Of a stretch of DNA of 64,000 nucleotides, positions 38,201-48,100 are shown piece by piece. Made by a program: the position numbers and the translations under genes. The stretch lies in assembly GCA_963402885.1 (NCBI GenBank), contig OY727095.1, forward strand, positions 8,933,001 to 8,997,000. The letters run 5' to 3'. The stretch's first letter is position 1; every line of letters starts with the position of its first letter. Below the pieces are notes generated by a model. The model was not told where the DNA came from. It was given only the letters and a program-made list of their open reading frames with translations, and made no database searches. Origin of the DNA: Antedon bifida. Taxonomy: Eukaryota; Echinodermata; Crinoidea; Comatulida; Antedonidae.

Positions 38201-40497
38201 TTTACGCAACGTAAGAAAATGCCCTTCTAATAATTGTGTTTGCCCCCGCCTGCGTGAAATCAAACCTGCGATATTTGCAGCACTATTGCGTCGTCGGTTC
38301 CCACTTGTTATTACGCAATACAGCACTTTGCGTCAATACGTCGCTGCGTTGCGTTCTAGTGAGAACCACGCTTTAGCTTTCGTGATCTTAGCTTTCGTGA
38401 CACCATGCTGCAAACATGGGAGGTTTGATTTCACGCAGGCGGGGGAAGACACAATGAGTGGAAGGGCATTTTCTTACGTAAGCTTGGTTCCCACTAGAAC
38501 GTAACGCAAGGACGTAAACGCAACGCAAGCGTTTTAACCAATGACAAGCGAAGTTATAGACAGTTAGCAATCACAAGCGAATAAGCCATCGCTTGTGATT
38601 GGTCAATTCACTTGCGTTGCGTTACGTCCTTGCGTTGCGTCGCTAGTGGGAACCACGCTTTAGCGTAGATTGCGTTACGTTGCGTCGCTAGTGAGAACCA
38701 AGCTGTAATCACAAGTGGGAACGACGACGAAACAGTGCTGCAAACATCGCAGGTTTGATTTCACGCAGGAGGCACGGGGGTAAACACAATTATTGGAAAG
38801 GCATTTTCTTACGTTGCGTAGATTGCGTTACGTTGCGTTCTAGTGGGAACCACCTTTAAAATACAAACACAATAAATTAATAAAGAATACTTACGTCGGA
38901 AACGCCGTAATGACGGCTTGTAATTCCAAGACTCTTGGTTGTATAGACAGGTGAAGTAACTGCTCCGAATTGTACCCCCTCTTCAGTTGAAGCAAATATA
39001 TACAAGCTAAACGAAGAACTTGTGTGTCCAGCGGGAAATGTAACCTTAACTTTACCTCGAAGAACACCACCGACGTAAAGTTCGTCAATATATTGGGATC
39101 CGTAAGTTTTTGTAAAAGTAATAGTTGGATCCTAGAGCAGTAAACCAGTAAAATAATACAATAATAGTAAATAATAAACAAAATATAAAATAGTTATATT
39201 ATGGTGATATACCATGACCTGTAGTATCATACATATTGGTAAGTATAGAACGAAGGATTACTATCATGATGGTATGTCTTTCCATTAACATTTACAAGCG
39301 TACAGTAAATATCCAACATAGACCTCTTAACTAAGCCCCACCACACTGCTCCACCACTTCGGTGGTTCAAAATGTTACAAGTTACGGTACCATTTCAATT
39401 ACAATGTATGTCCATTTGTCCAAATGCATGTGTATACGCCAGTAGGCCTATACTTTAGATCACAGGCGGAGACAGCAATAATTTGAGATGTACCTGGCCT
39501 TAAACACTTAAGTGTGGTTCCCACTAGAACGCAACGCAGTGACGTATTGACGCAAAGTGATGTATTGCGTAATCACAAATGGGAACCGACGACGCAACAG
39601 TGCTTCAAAAATCGCAGGTTTGATTTCACGCAGGCGGGGGTAAACACAATTATTGGAAGGGCATTTGCTTATGTTGCGTAGGTTGCGTTACGTTACCTCG
39701 CAAGTGGGAATCGAGCTTTACACAAATTAAACTACATCTTCCTACAAATACTAGGCCTCGGTACTTACAGTACTTGCCGTTGTTACGTCTGTCACGTTTG
39801 GTTCCTCAGTTACGACTGACCCCTCTGTTATGATTGACCCCTCTGTTCCGACTGTTCCCCCTGTTACGACTGACCCCTCTGTTATGATTGACCCCTCTGT
39901 TCCGACTGTTCCCCCTGGTACGACTGAGTCCTCTGTTACGACTGACCCCTCTGTTCCGACTGTTCCCCCGGTTACGACTGAGTCCTCTGTTACGACTGAC
40001 CCCTCTGTTGTGACTGAGGCTTTCATCATCGGAATTACGCCTTAAAACGGTTGGTTATAAAACAAAATAAAACGCAAACTTCAATGAACTTCAAACTTAA
40101 CATCCATTTTTTATCATTAAATTAGATGCAATTTGGGTGCGGTTCCAAATATAGATAGGCCTAAGTTTCTGTAGGCCTACTTCATAACTATTAATAATAA
40201 TTTTATTTCAACGTATTCTCTAGACCCTATACAAGAAAGTATTTGTCTTCGTAAAAATACAAAGAAAATGTAGTTTATCTGCAATTCTGTTTAAAACGAT
40301 ACATAAACTGAAAAAGTATATATATTTAGGCCTATAGTAGGCAACATTTTAAAAAATACTAAGATAATTAAGTAGTCAGGTTAATTCTACATTGTCTTCA
40401 TTTTCCTTTTTATCAAAGCTACGGACTTAATAATACCAAATACAACATTGATATACTTACATGTACAAAATAACACGGTTAAAATATACGACGCCAT
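21328..40497 (-). CDS. Secreted mosaic protein: mucin repeats, beta-rich region, C-type lectin, discoidin, kringle (24 exons)
   Basis: Exons in transcription order: 40497-40461, 40040-39769, 39131-38895, 37188-36991, 36384-36133, 35868-35656, 34313-34049, 32888-32704, 32404-32122, 31114-30936, 30560-30242, 29983-29639, 28961-28842, 28419-28203, 27731-27572, 26896-26677, 26245-26108, 25772-25564, 25036-24847, 24383-24126, 23268-23112, 22618-22560, 22079-21786, 21437-21328. All phases match and the sum is 4917 nt, giving 1638 residues plus TAA. Order: signal peptide (1-12 and on), Thr/Ser-rich repeats 13-103, beta-rich segments 104-813 with many N-glycosylation sequons, C-type lectin 814-968, beta-rich 969-1167, discoidin 1168-1346, kringle 1347-1432, C-terminal module 1433-1638. 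No membrane segment after the signal was seen, so it is likely extracellular. I do not recognise the whole architecture as a named protein. The role (adhesion, recognition or matrix) is inferred from its modules. Confidence 0.8.
21503..21718 (+). mobile_element. tRNA-derived SINE
   Basis: A tRNA-like head with a box-A-like GGCGGTTAACG and the box B GGTTCAATCC is followed by a shared body (ACTCACGACTCTTTCAACTCC) and an A-rich tail. A second copy with the same body is at 31861-32075. It lies in the last intron of the mosaic gene, in the opposite orientation. Confidence 0.85.
22925..23090 (-). mobile_element. tRNA-derived SINE
   Basis: The minus strand has the tRNA-like head GTGGCTTGGTGGTTATGATG and box B GGGTTCAAGTCC, followed by a short body and a tail of AATAAATAAATAAA type. 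It sits just past the exon 21 donor of the mosaic gene. Confidence 0.8.
24126..24383 (-). CDS. Exon 20: kringle domain
   Basis: The exon encodes ECYRMTDAVDYRGSV, TCQLWTSQSPHRHTRTP, NYPD, HCRNPDNEPSAWCYTTDP and ELCDI followed by ENC. The kringle landmarks YRG, CQxW, PHxHxxTP, NYPD, CRNPD and WCYTTDP are all present, as are six cysteines, so it looks intact. Kringles mediate protein or ligand binding. It follows the discoidin exons directly. Confidence 0.95.
24637..24735 (-). pseudogene. Decayed duplicate of the kringle exon
   Basis: On the minus strand this reads HHNHCRNADNDPSA, then a broken stretch with a stop in place of the WCYT region, then LCD. The nucleotides parallel 24128-24245 (for example GTTACGGCAGTGGTTGTGA in both). 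It lies in the intron between the discoidin and the functional kringle exon and lacks the first half, so it is a relic of an exon duplication. Confidence 0.8.
24847..26245 (-). CDS. Exons 17-19: discoidin (F5/8 type C) domain
   Basis: Exon 17 (26245-26108) encodes CTSPVALGMESGRIKDCQIT, ending HNARLN. Exon 18 (25772-25564) encodes AW, SWLAIDLL, ITSIATQGG and FQLLYG. Exon 19 (25036-24847) encodes NNKTYFE, ARYVMFKL and MRVELFGC. These are the signature blocks of the domain in order, from the first Cys to the final E-L-x-G-C, over 179 residues. The family binds lipids, collagen or glycans at the cell surface. The exon 17 donor is the weak GTACTT. Confidence 0.92.
25222..25380 (+). mobile_element. 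Non-LTR retrotransposon ORF2 C-terminal fragment
   Basis: An open frame to TAG at 25380 encodes RRTRRQRKRWGDNINEWTGL, then RDRWRSIV near the end. The G-R/R-x-x-K-R-W-x-D-N and D-R-x-x-W-R pattern is typical of LINE reverse-transcriptase tails. Only the last 52 codons remain. It is plus-oriented inside the minus-strand gene's intron. Confidence 0.75.
27200..27480. repeat. Minisatellite (GTGTTCGTCCATTCATTC family)
   Basis: Tandem 18-22-bp units ending CATTCATTC or TTTATTCGA are arranged in a higher-order block of about 78 bp present twice. All frames are open across it, producing misleading low-complexity peptides. It lies in an intron of the mosaic gene. Confidence 0.9.
28842..29983 (-). CDS. 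Exons 12-13: C-type lectin domain
   Basis: Exon 12 (29983-29639) starts TPTCPENW and shows GSKCYAYV, A-x-x-x-C, LVIVESYEENVFV, WLGLSD and GEWRW. Exon 13 (28961-28842) supplies NCAFMDINGTWISRSC and VVCEQ. These match the conserved cysteines and core of the C-type lectin fold. No EPN, QPD or WND calcium/sugar triplet is visible, so classical calcium-dependent sugar binding is doubtful. Four 21-bp repeats lengthen the loop before WLGL. Confidence 0.88.
29311..29630. repeat. MITE-like element, TTAAAGATGTATTGTCCCCC family
   Basis: The right terminus is GGGAGACAATACATCTTTAA; the left terminus is partly deleted. The interior contains TTCAACAAAAAATCCATTGGCTG and GGCATATTCAACA, shared with copies at 35087, 42934, 47822, 55285 (fragment) and 58981. 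Its edge lies about 8 bases inside the intron after the lectin exon donor (GTAAGA at 29638-29633). Confidence 0.85.
29747..29830 (-). repeat. Coding 21-bp repeat (QLVNGTE x4) inside the lectin domain
   Basis: Four tandem 21-bp units at 29747-29767, 29768-29788, 29789-29809 and 29810-29830 encode QLVNGTE, QLVNETE or QLVNGTD. Each unit carries an N-x-T sequon. The repeat lies between ENVFV and WLGLSD, adding about three units compared with a normal lectin loop. Confidence 0.92.
31523..31750 (+). mobile_element. Non-LTR retrotransposon C-terminal fragment
   Basis: A 75-codon open frame to TAA at 31748-31750 begins RGRPRTTLPIALSNDL and contains LANERSDWKKLV. This resembles the end of a LINE reverse-transcriptase ORF. 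It is intronic to the mosaic gene, in the opposite orientation, and is followed directly by a SINE. Confidence 0.7.
31861..32075 (+). mobile_element. tRNA-derived SINE
   Basis: The same family as 21503-21718: box-A-like TAGCTTGATGG, box B region GGGTCCAATCC, shared body CTAGTGCCAGGGTTGTAACT, and an AAATAAATAAATGG-type tail ending close to exon 9 of the mosaic gene. Confidence 0.85.
32600..32696. repeat. Truncated GGTTCCCACTAG element
   Basis: Only the right part is intact (GGAAGGGCATTTGCTTTTG through CTAGTGGAAACCAAGCTT). It ends about 8 bases from the end of exon 8 of the mosaic gene (exon end 32704), so the element lies against the splice donor. Confidence 0.8.
33213..33252. repeat. CGGT/CTGT microsatellite
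   Basis: A run of GGTC units (CGGTCGGTCGGTCGGTCGGT, then CTGTCTGTCGGTCC). The flanking words CGCGTGGACGCGACT and GTAGCACGCGACTT suggest it lies within an older repeat. Confidence 0.9.
33575..33870 (-). mobile_element. tRNA-derived SINE, full length
   Basis: On the minus strand the head reads GGCCGAGCGGTTAAGAC, with box B GGATTCGAGGC (tRNA-Ser/Leu-like). A long body follows, and the 3' end CTGGGCCCTCTGAGAGACC recurs at 61534-61585, 61655-61705, 62041-62100 and near 45880. Related copies lie at about 37280-37440 and 52500-52745. Confidence 0.8.
35087..35424. repeat. MITE-like element, TTAAAGATGTATTGTCCCCC family (best copy)
   Basis: Both termini are intact: TTAAAGATGTATTGTCCCCC on the left and GGGGGACAATACATCTTTAA on the right, 338 bp apart. 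No transposase coding is present; the plus-strand open frame across it is non-functional low-complexity sequence. It is intronic to the mosaic gene. Confidence 0.9.
36719..36957. repeat. Near-complete palindromic element (about 239 bp)
   Basis: The left arm starts AAGGACAACTTGACCGAAGA and runs through AACGTGTTAGGGATGT and CATCGCGAGATTAATAGGAT. The right arm mirrors it (ATATCCTCAATCTCGCGATT, CATCCCTAATACGTTGT, TCGGTCAAGTTGTCCTTT). Only the centre, around GCGCTCGCCGTACAAC, differs. It would fold into a hairpin with arms near 100 bp. It is intronic (between exons 4 and 5 of the mosaic gene) and non-coding. Confidence 0.9.
39769..40040 (-). CDS. Exon 2: mucin-like Thr/Ser/Gly/Val/Glu repeats (coding VNTR)
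   Basis: Residues 13-103 of the mosaic protein are built of recurring SVVTGGTVGTEG and SIITEG blocks, forming an 18-residue (54-bp) higher-order repeat. Thr and Ser density suggests O-glycosylation, a stalk-like stretch after the signal peptide. The exon starts in phase 1 and ends before GTAAGT at 39768. Confidence 0.8.
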
Positions 40498-40640
40498 AAC
40501 AAAAAGGTTTCTACGATACAAAATAACGGTTAGTACCGCATTCACGTGAACAATGTCTAAGTATTAATGATTTTTGTCCAATCGTTGTAAACTATTCCGA
40601 CTGATTAATTTTGATATTATATTTCGATCGAAAAAAAATA
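40498..40640 (-). promoter_or_regulatory. Likely 5' region of the mosaic gene
   Basis: Reading the minus strand, an ATATAATA stretch near 40615 and a GATTGG (inverted CCAAT) near 40577 precede the ATG at 40497. Placement of the start codon is supported by the hydrophobic YILTVLFCTC that follows and by the GTAAGT donor at 40460. The promoter itself is a guess from motifs. Confidence 0.35.
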
Positions 40641-41337
40641 CTATGTCACGCCAATGTCGAATATTATTATAAGAACAGTGCTGGAGTTTTACATTCGATT
40701 AGTCTACATTCGAGTTATTTCAACGATAGTTCTTCACGTCCCTAATTATAATAAATTGCAGTACGCAGGAATTAAAAAAGTAAAGTACTTAGTTAATAGT
40801 TATTGTAATACAGTACTAATGCTCAGTAAATTGAAAAATATGAAACGCCAACGTGTTATAGTATTTTTTAACAGATACAAACAAATTCCGATCCTAAATA
40901 ACTCCTTTAAGATGTGATTAAAGTCACCACACTGCGTTTGATCATATTTTTGGTACCTTTTTGTTGATAGCCCGATAATGGCACTGGTGATTAGCAATGG
41001 TTATTTGGGTTCAAATCCAATCAGTGAACCAGGAATTGCCTGGTCAAGTAGTAGCATTTTATTCACACGAGACTAAAGCGTGGTTCCCACTAGCGACGCA
41101 ACGCAAGGACGTAACGCAACGCAAGTGATTTGACCAATCACAAGCGATGGCTTATTCGCTTGTGATTGCTAACTGTCTATAACTTCGCTTGTCATTGGTT
41201 AAAACGCTTGCGTTGCGTTTACGTCCTTGCGTTACGTTCTAGTGGGAACCAAGCTTTAAGCCATCGCTTGTGATTGGTCAGTTCACTTGCGTTGCGTTAC
41301 GTCCTTGCGTTGCGTCGCTAGTGGGAACCACGCTTTA

Positions 41338-41815
41338 GGCTGTGTTCGGACGTAAAATCAGTTACACAGTAATTGTGGAATACTCCCGAGAGGCAAATCA
41401 GTGATCGTTCGACGATTACAAATTTACACGTAAACTAAACAATTTTACCCAGCAAGGAAATAAAAGGTACACCACACGCGACCAAAACACGTGTACATTG
41501 TTAGGTCCGAACGGGCTCATTGAAAAATCCATCTCTTAAGCGTGGTTCCCACTAGCGACGCAACGCAAGGACGTAACGCAACGCAAGTGAATTGACCAAT
41601 CACACGCGATGGCTTATTCGCTTGTGATTGCTAACTGTCTATAACTTCGCTTGTCATTGGTTAAAACGCTTGCGTTGCGTTTACGTCCTTGCGTTACGTT
41701 CTAGTGGGAACCAAGCTTTAAGGTGGGTTTTTGAAACAGCTAGTTTATTTCAAAATTTATACCACACGCGACCATTACACGTGTAAATTGTTACGTCCGA
41801 ACGGGCTCTTAGTTA
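41338..41815. repeat. Second element family (GTTCGGACGTAA) interrupted by a GGTTCCCACTAG copy
   Basis: 41338-41520 starts TGTTCGGACGTAAAATCAG and ends TAGGTCCGAACGGGCTC. A partial copy at about 41755-41815 repeats ACCACACGCGACC and TTACGTCCGAACGGGCTC. The GGTTCCCACTAG copy at 41538-41718 lies between them, suggesting nested or adjacent insertion. Confidence 0.65.
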
Positions 41816-42933
41816 TTTACCCATGTATGTCGGTTACAACCCAGCAAAGTTAAACCAACTTACCCTGGTAACTAAAGCGTGGTTCCCACTAGAACGCAAC
41901 GCAACGTAACGCAGCGACGTATCGACGCGAAGTGCTGTATTGCGTAATCACAAGTGGGAACCGACGACGCAACAATGCTGCAAACATCGCAGGTTTGATT
42001 TCACGCAGGCGGGGGCAAACACAATTATTGGAAGGGTATTTTCTTACGTTGCGTAGGTTGCGTTACGTTGCGTCGCTAGTGGAAACCAAGCTTAAAGCTT
42101 TGTTCCCACTAGAACGTAACGCAAGGACGTAAACGCAACGCAAGCGTTTTAACCAATGACAAACGGAGTTATAGACAGCAATCACAAGCGAATAAGCCAT
42201 CGCTTGTGATTGGTCAATTCACTTGCGTTGCGTTACGTCCTTGCGTTGCGTCGCTAGTGGGAACCACGCTTTATTGAACAAATCACGGGCGTTGCGCGTA
42301 CGTCCTTGCGTTGCGACCTAGTTGGGGCAAACTTTAAAGCTAGGAGTTTCGATCGGAAGCAGAAAACATATTTATTGAAAATGATGGTAATTAACGCAAA
42401 CAAATCTTTTATCTATATTCTCTCTTGCGTAATGGAGGCATCGGCATTTACCAAGTTCCAAATTACTTAATTGATTAGCAATTACAAGAATGCTACCACA
42501 CACAGCTCTACTTCACAGTAATTAATTATGCATTTCAATACTAAATTGTTCGATTTGTTTTTAAATACAGTAATGCACGCAATTATTTTTTAGTACCGTA
42601 ATTGAGTGATAGCGAAGCATTTTAAACAAAGTAGGCCTATTTCAATTGAAATACGCCCGATATTGAATGTTTCTCACAAAATAATATCTAATTATTACAC
42701 AGTGTAAACAGACGGCGTACACTGAACTTTGTAAGAAACACGGTCATAAATTCGTTTGTAATTTCATCTTGCCCTGGCGCCTTATTATTTTTGGCATGTG
42801 CACCAGAGACAGTATTTATATTTAATTCAATATTATGCAGAAATGATTCCGAATGTTCATTATTATATGTATTATTATCATAATAGTATTAGTAGGAATT
42901 TTAGGTGAGAACCTTAGGCATAAACATGACGTG

Positions 42934-43223
42934 TTAAAGATGTATTGTCCCCCAAAAACATGAAAAATGAAGATTAAGTAAATCAGACTATGAATAGGTT
43001 AAATAAAGTTAATCACTTTCGTACCAAAAAAAATGTTGTTACTTAAATAAATGGTTAAATTCAACCAAAAACCCATTGGCTGGCAGGCAATTATGACTAT
43101 TTTTTGCTTCCAATTACATTTTTTTTTTCAGGTAAATAATTGTTTTTTTTATGTGACATTAACATGGCATATTCAACAACAAAAATTAAGAATTATTTTT
43201 TCAGGGGGACAATATATCTTTAA
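42934..43223. repeat. MITE-like element, TTAAAGATGTATTGTCCCCC family
   Basis: Left terminus TTAAAGATGTATTGTCCCCC, right terminus GGGGGACAATATATCTTTAA. The interior CAACCAAAAACCCATTGGCTG matches sister copies. It lies between genes. Confidence 0.9.
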
Positions 43224-43439
43224 GTGAGATGCAATCAGAAATATTCATATGCATTTTTCTTACCAACGTTTCCCAATATTATTTTACTGTTTGATTTATT
43301 TTAACCTTTTCTGTAATAATATCACAATTTAAAACAACTGACCACTTTCTGTTTATGTGTTGAACCCATCTTGCTCCACCTTTATTTCTTTATAAATCAT
43401 ATTTATTTTAATTTTATTTTATTGTTACATGTTTATGTC

Positions 43440-43550
43440 TCGTCATGTTCTATTTTTGTGAGGGTCCCTAATGATCAGCTTCGGCTGGACGGACCACCCT
43501 CGTAAAATATTGTTGAAATAAAATAAATAAATAAAATAACATTAGCAATT
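43440..43550 (+). mobile_element. LINE 3' end
   Basis: A stem-loop-like GAGGGTCCCTAATGATCAGC and GGACGGACCACCCTC are followed by TAAAATATTG and an AAATAAATAAATAAA tail. This arrangement is typical of the 3' end of a non-LTR element. No ORF remains. Confidence 0.5.
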
Positions 43551-44883
43551 GTAATTGAATTATCAACTCTTTTCTTATTTATCTTTTGTTTAATTAGAGC
43601 TTTAGTATAGGCACGTTTTTCTAGATAAATATTCCATAGAAATTCTGAAGTAGCATTATCTATTCTTTTAATGTAGTTGTACTGTGCGTAATTCGTGCAG
43701 CATTTTTTCTAATTGTTTTTTTGCAATACCAGCTTCTTTATCAAACCATAATTTATGCATGGAGGTATATACATACCTCCATGGTTTATGTTTTGCATTG
43801 ATCAATCTCTCCAATTCCATTGCTGAAGAGAGAAGATTTCATAGCTTATAATTAACACTTTAATGGTAGAAGACGGTCAAATTATTTATTCATCGATCAC
43901 GTAATCGGAAAAGCTTAAAATTTAATTATTGTTTATTCTATTATACTTTTTGCTATATAAATTGATTCTGTTATCACTTTAATAATAATGCAAAATATCT
44001 TGGAAAAAAATTAAAACGGTATACTTCAAGAAATGAAGTCTACTAAGATTCGATATTTCAACATTAAACGACATTTTCTGATATTTTTCTATAACATTCA
44101 AGTTTATTTATAGCCAATATCAAAAGCGTTCATCAATTATCATTAATGTTATATATCATCAGTTGTTCATTTTCTAGCTAAAGATCAAAGGAACAGTTAC
44201 CCAAGAAGCGGTATAATAGCTGCTTTGGCATTTCGCTTATTGTTAAGCAATGATGTACGATAGTTATCAATATATTAGAACACTTAACATAATTGATATA
44301 AAAAAAGAGGAGAATGAAGAGAGAATAATATAATTAGGCCTAAGCGTACGGTATCAAAAGAGCTACAACGTGGAAGTAGGCTATTCATAAAACTCATAAA
44401 CTGAAGCATGTTCTACAAAAGGGCACCTTTATTTTCTATCTTTAACGTTTAAATTCATCTATGAATAGTATCGTACTACCTATAATACAATAATAATAAT
44501 AATTATTGTACATACATATTAATTAACCACATAATTAAATTAAGCATGGGCGTTGCTGATTTAATATTCAGTTGTTATCAAAATAACCTCACTTTATCAA
44601 ATTATATAAGCATACAGTTATTAGATAACAGCCTAATTTTGACTCAGACACAGGCAGACATATATGTGACCTGTGTGACCAAGATTAAATGAAGCCTGAA
44701 CGATGCATATGTACATTGCATTGCCATACACAATTAAAGCAAGGCTGCTAAACATAGCCTGACATTGCTGTGACATCAGCTAAATGTTGGCTTTAGTGTT
44801 GCAAATATTATGAATTATTAATTGAAGAAAAAAAATGGTATAGCAGTCATATAATTTCTGGTATAAGCTTGGGAAATGTTGAG

Positions 44884-44889
44884 TTTATT
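44884..44889 (-). terminator. Candidate NOP14 polyadenylation signal
   Basis: TTTATT on the plus strand gives AATAAA on the transcript strand, about 270 nt after the NOP14 stop codon. No nearer AATAAA was seen in the 3' flank. Confidence 0.4.
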
Positions 44890-45155
44890 TATTTTTCTAT
44901 AGATCGATAATTATTCTCAATCAATAAAAATGTTTTGCCCGCACCTAACCTTTAAATATTGCTAGCAAGACCATCTTCAAGAGAACACAAAAATGTGGTT
45001 TTCTGCTCACTTCGTAGGATGCTGTTTTCATTCCTCTTCTTTATCCAACAATTGTGAATACTTGTGTTTGTTTAAAAGATTAAATATCTACACACAAGCG
45101 TTTAATTTTTAAAATAACTTTTTGTTTAAATCCTTAAATAAATTATCAATAATGT

Positions 45156-48100
45156 TTACTTGTTTTTCTTTCTTTGCATTTCATTGAACTCTCCTTCTTG
45201 ACTTGACAGCATATGGTAAATTTCTTTTACCTTCTGTTTTCGTTCTGCATCTCTGTAACAAAGAAAGTAATATAACATTATAAAATGATATTAAAGATTA
45301 AACACACATTTAAATAAATACATTTTAGTGTATTTAAAAAGGTCATGGTATATCGAAATCATTTTTACGAAATTAGTTCATAAAGACAATAAATAATAAG
45401 AAAATATGAAGTTAATAAATGTCTCTTAAATAATAATTACAAAATGAAATAAAATAGATGGATTACACAGTGATGGAATGATTAAATAAAATGAAAATCA
45501 GTGCGAGTATATTAATAATATAATAATATATAAATAATCTCACCTTTCCATCTGTTCTTTGAGTTTTTGACGGGAGAGGAACTGGGCATCTTTTCTGACT
45601 TCTCTAATAGCAGATTTCATTTCCTTTTTGTGTTTGTTCATCAGTTTCTTTTTCTCATTCATTTCTTTATTATCAGAATCATTATATTTGCGAGTTGGAT
45701 CGTACCTACAAAATAACAAATTGCAATGACAAATTATGAGTCAAGTATCCTAAAAAACATGGACATTCTGTTGATAAAGCCATGAAAATCAATAATTATT
45801 ATTAAAATATATGAAAACAATTTTTCTATTTCTTCTTTATATCTGGATGATTTATTCAATACCAGGTTTTTTTTCCAGAGGGCCCAGTACACACCATCAT
45901 CAGCACATCATGAAAATAGTGGATCAACACCTTTACCATGTACAATGTTAAATGTATGTACACAGGATCAACGGCTCTACATTCCATCTGAAGGGCAATG
46001 AGAGTATCTTGGATAGAGGATACAGCAATATTACGGACTGGTCTTGAGCCCATGCCTTTCATTTATGGCATGAACTATGTATCCTATGAGTCTGCTCTTA
46101 AATTGTCAGACCTTCCATCGCTAGTTAACAGAAGAGTCCAACTCTTACTGAAATTTGGTAACGGATTAATAAAGTTTGATACATTTAGAAGCATTTTTCC
46201 CCCTGATCGTGACATTAGCAGAACCCGCAGGTCTGCGTGTAAGCCTAGACTCGAAATGTCGTTTGGTCACCAGTCCCTTTCTTAGCCCGACTCATTAATG
46301 ATGATGTTTCAATGAATATTGAATAGGCTGGCACTATTTAACTTACCGGTGGACAAATTTTAATGTGTTAATTTTTTTTTTTTAAACTAGTTTTACTATT
46401 TATACATATTTTATATATTCTTTTTATCAAAATTGTAAAATACTACTTTTCAGCCTTTTGGCTGCCGTTGTATTATACTTTTTTTATGAATAAATATACC
46501 TGAATATATATATCCCTAACCATTACAACAAACAACTCTCAAATCAGATGGAATGATGACTGGAGAAAGGTAGCCCACATTAGCATTGTGGAGAGGTAGT
46601 AAAGCTAGATACCAAAATCTATAACATTTTAAATCAACTATTGATACACAAACCTTTCGTCAATCTTTGGTTCAAACATTTTCAACATTGGAATAGTTTT
46701 CTCTACTGAGGTCAAAGGTCGCCTTAATTGACCATCTTGTTTTGAGAGCTGATTGATCACTTGGTCTCTTAACTCCTACAAATATAAAATAAATAAAATC
46801 GATTAGTGAAGATGATGTTGATAATGAAGTTGATAATTATATTGATAATATTAATAATATAATAATTAATGTGAAAACATGACAAAAAATGAAAATACAA
46901 TGTTCAGTAAATGCCTAAAAAAATTGCGATGTTGCAGATTTTTAATTTCTTTTTTAGATTTGTGTTTTTTGACATAAATAATTATGTAGTCATGCTAAAA
47001 AATTAAGCTATAGAAAATTCACTCAATTGAACCAACTAAAAACTTAAGCTTAATTATAAAAAGCCAACCCTAGATAGAATTTTGGGATCAGCAGCGTAAC
47101 GCAGAGGCCAGAACCCTAAGCGGCCCCCAACACTGGAAGCCTTGGGTGTTTTTAGCCCTTTTCGACATAGTCCGTTTTTTTCTCTTGGCCTGCTCAGGGG
47201 CCCCGGAGCTCAAGGGGCCCCTTTAGCTAGTGAGTGCTCGAAGGCGTTGTGTCACTGTTTGGGATAGTCTGACTACATAACAACTTCTTTTAGGCCTAAT
47301 GATAGTTTATCAATAAAAAGTGCATTTCAATATTTATTTTGATGTTCTGCCGTCCATGTCCATAAATAATACAAAGACAGATATTAAACATAAATGTACC
47401 TTAATTTCTATAGGATATAAACCCCATGGGATATCCTGTGAACAACATGATTCTTTTATCGTCTGAAATATTTCCCGGTAACTTTCCAGATGTTCGTAAA
47501 GAACTGCAAAACTTTGGATTAACTCTAGACACAGAGCGACAGCACTGACTTTAAACGTATCAGTTTCTAGTGCATCAGGTTGATCACAAGACAGTACGTC
47601 AGACAGACGGAAGGGCTCTAGTGATCTTTAGGTAGAAAAGACAAAAATATATTATAAATGTATGATTAATTTAATTGTCTATACTGTAGATTAATGTAAC
47701 TTTTTAGGTTTCAGGAACAATACAATAATTCAATTGTAAAAATTGCATATTTTATTAATCTAAATAAATACTTAAAACTACAACCGAAGATTTTGATGAA
47801 ATAGAAGGAAGAGATATCTCTAATAAAGATGTATTGTCTGCCAAAAACATGAAAATTGAAGATTAATTAAATCAGATCATTTTGCCATTTTGAAATTTTA
47901 ATAAATTACTTCCTTAGAAAAAAAAAAACAAAAAAGAATATTTTCACTTATAAAATGACAAAATAAATGATTAAATTCAACCAAAACACATTGGCAGCCA
48001 ATTTGATTATTTTTTGCTTTAAATTACAGGTAATTAATTTAATTTTCGATCCTATTATGTGAGATATTAAAATGGCATATTCAACAAAAATGTTTTAAAA

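Larger units (their letters stand above)
37825..42340. repeat. Cluster of GGTTCCCACTAG inverted-repeat elements
   Basis: At least ten full or partial copies. Clear ones are 38165-38373, 38480-38660, 38705-38858, 39510-39719, 41076-41256, 41257-41335 (half), 41538-41718, 41875-42093 and 42095-42272, plus fragments at 37825-37960 and 42280-42340. Two interiors exist: a long subtype with GATTTCACGCAGGCGGGGG and a short subtype with AACCAATGACAAGCGAAGTT and AAGCCATCGCTTGTGATTGG. Termini are shared. Flanks are often TA. No transposase ORF is present. The cluster spans exons 1-3 of the mosaic gene and its 5' flank. Confidence 0.9.
42340..44880. other. Intergenic region between the mosaic gene and NOP14
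   Basis: No gene is supported. It holds a MITE-like copy (42934-43223), a LINE 3' tail near 43440-43550, and AT-rich sequence. The candidate NOP14 polyadenylation signal lies at its right edge. Confidence 0.6.

Noticed and set aside
38891..39181. Minus-strand open frame ending in QAVITAFPT
   Set aside because: It overlaps mosaic-gene exon 3 in a different frame; the phase-matched frame (DPTITFTKTYG...) joins its neighbours exactly.
47095..47240. GC-rich island inside a NOP14 intron
   Set aside because: No open frame or splice signals; probably an old repeat, not a CpG island of a new gene.
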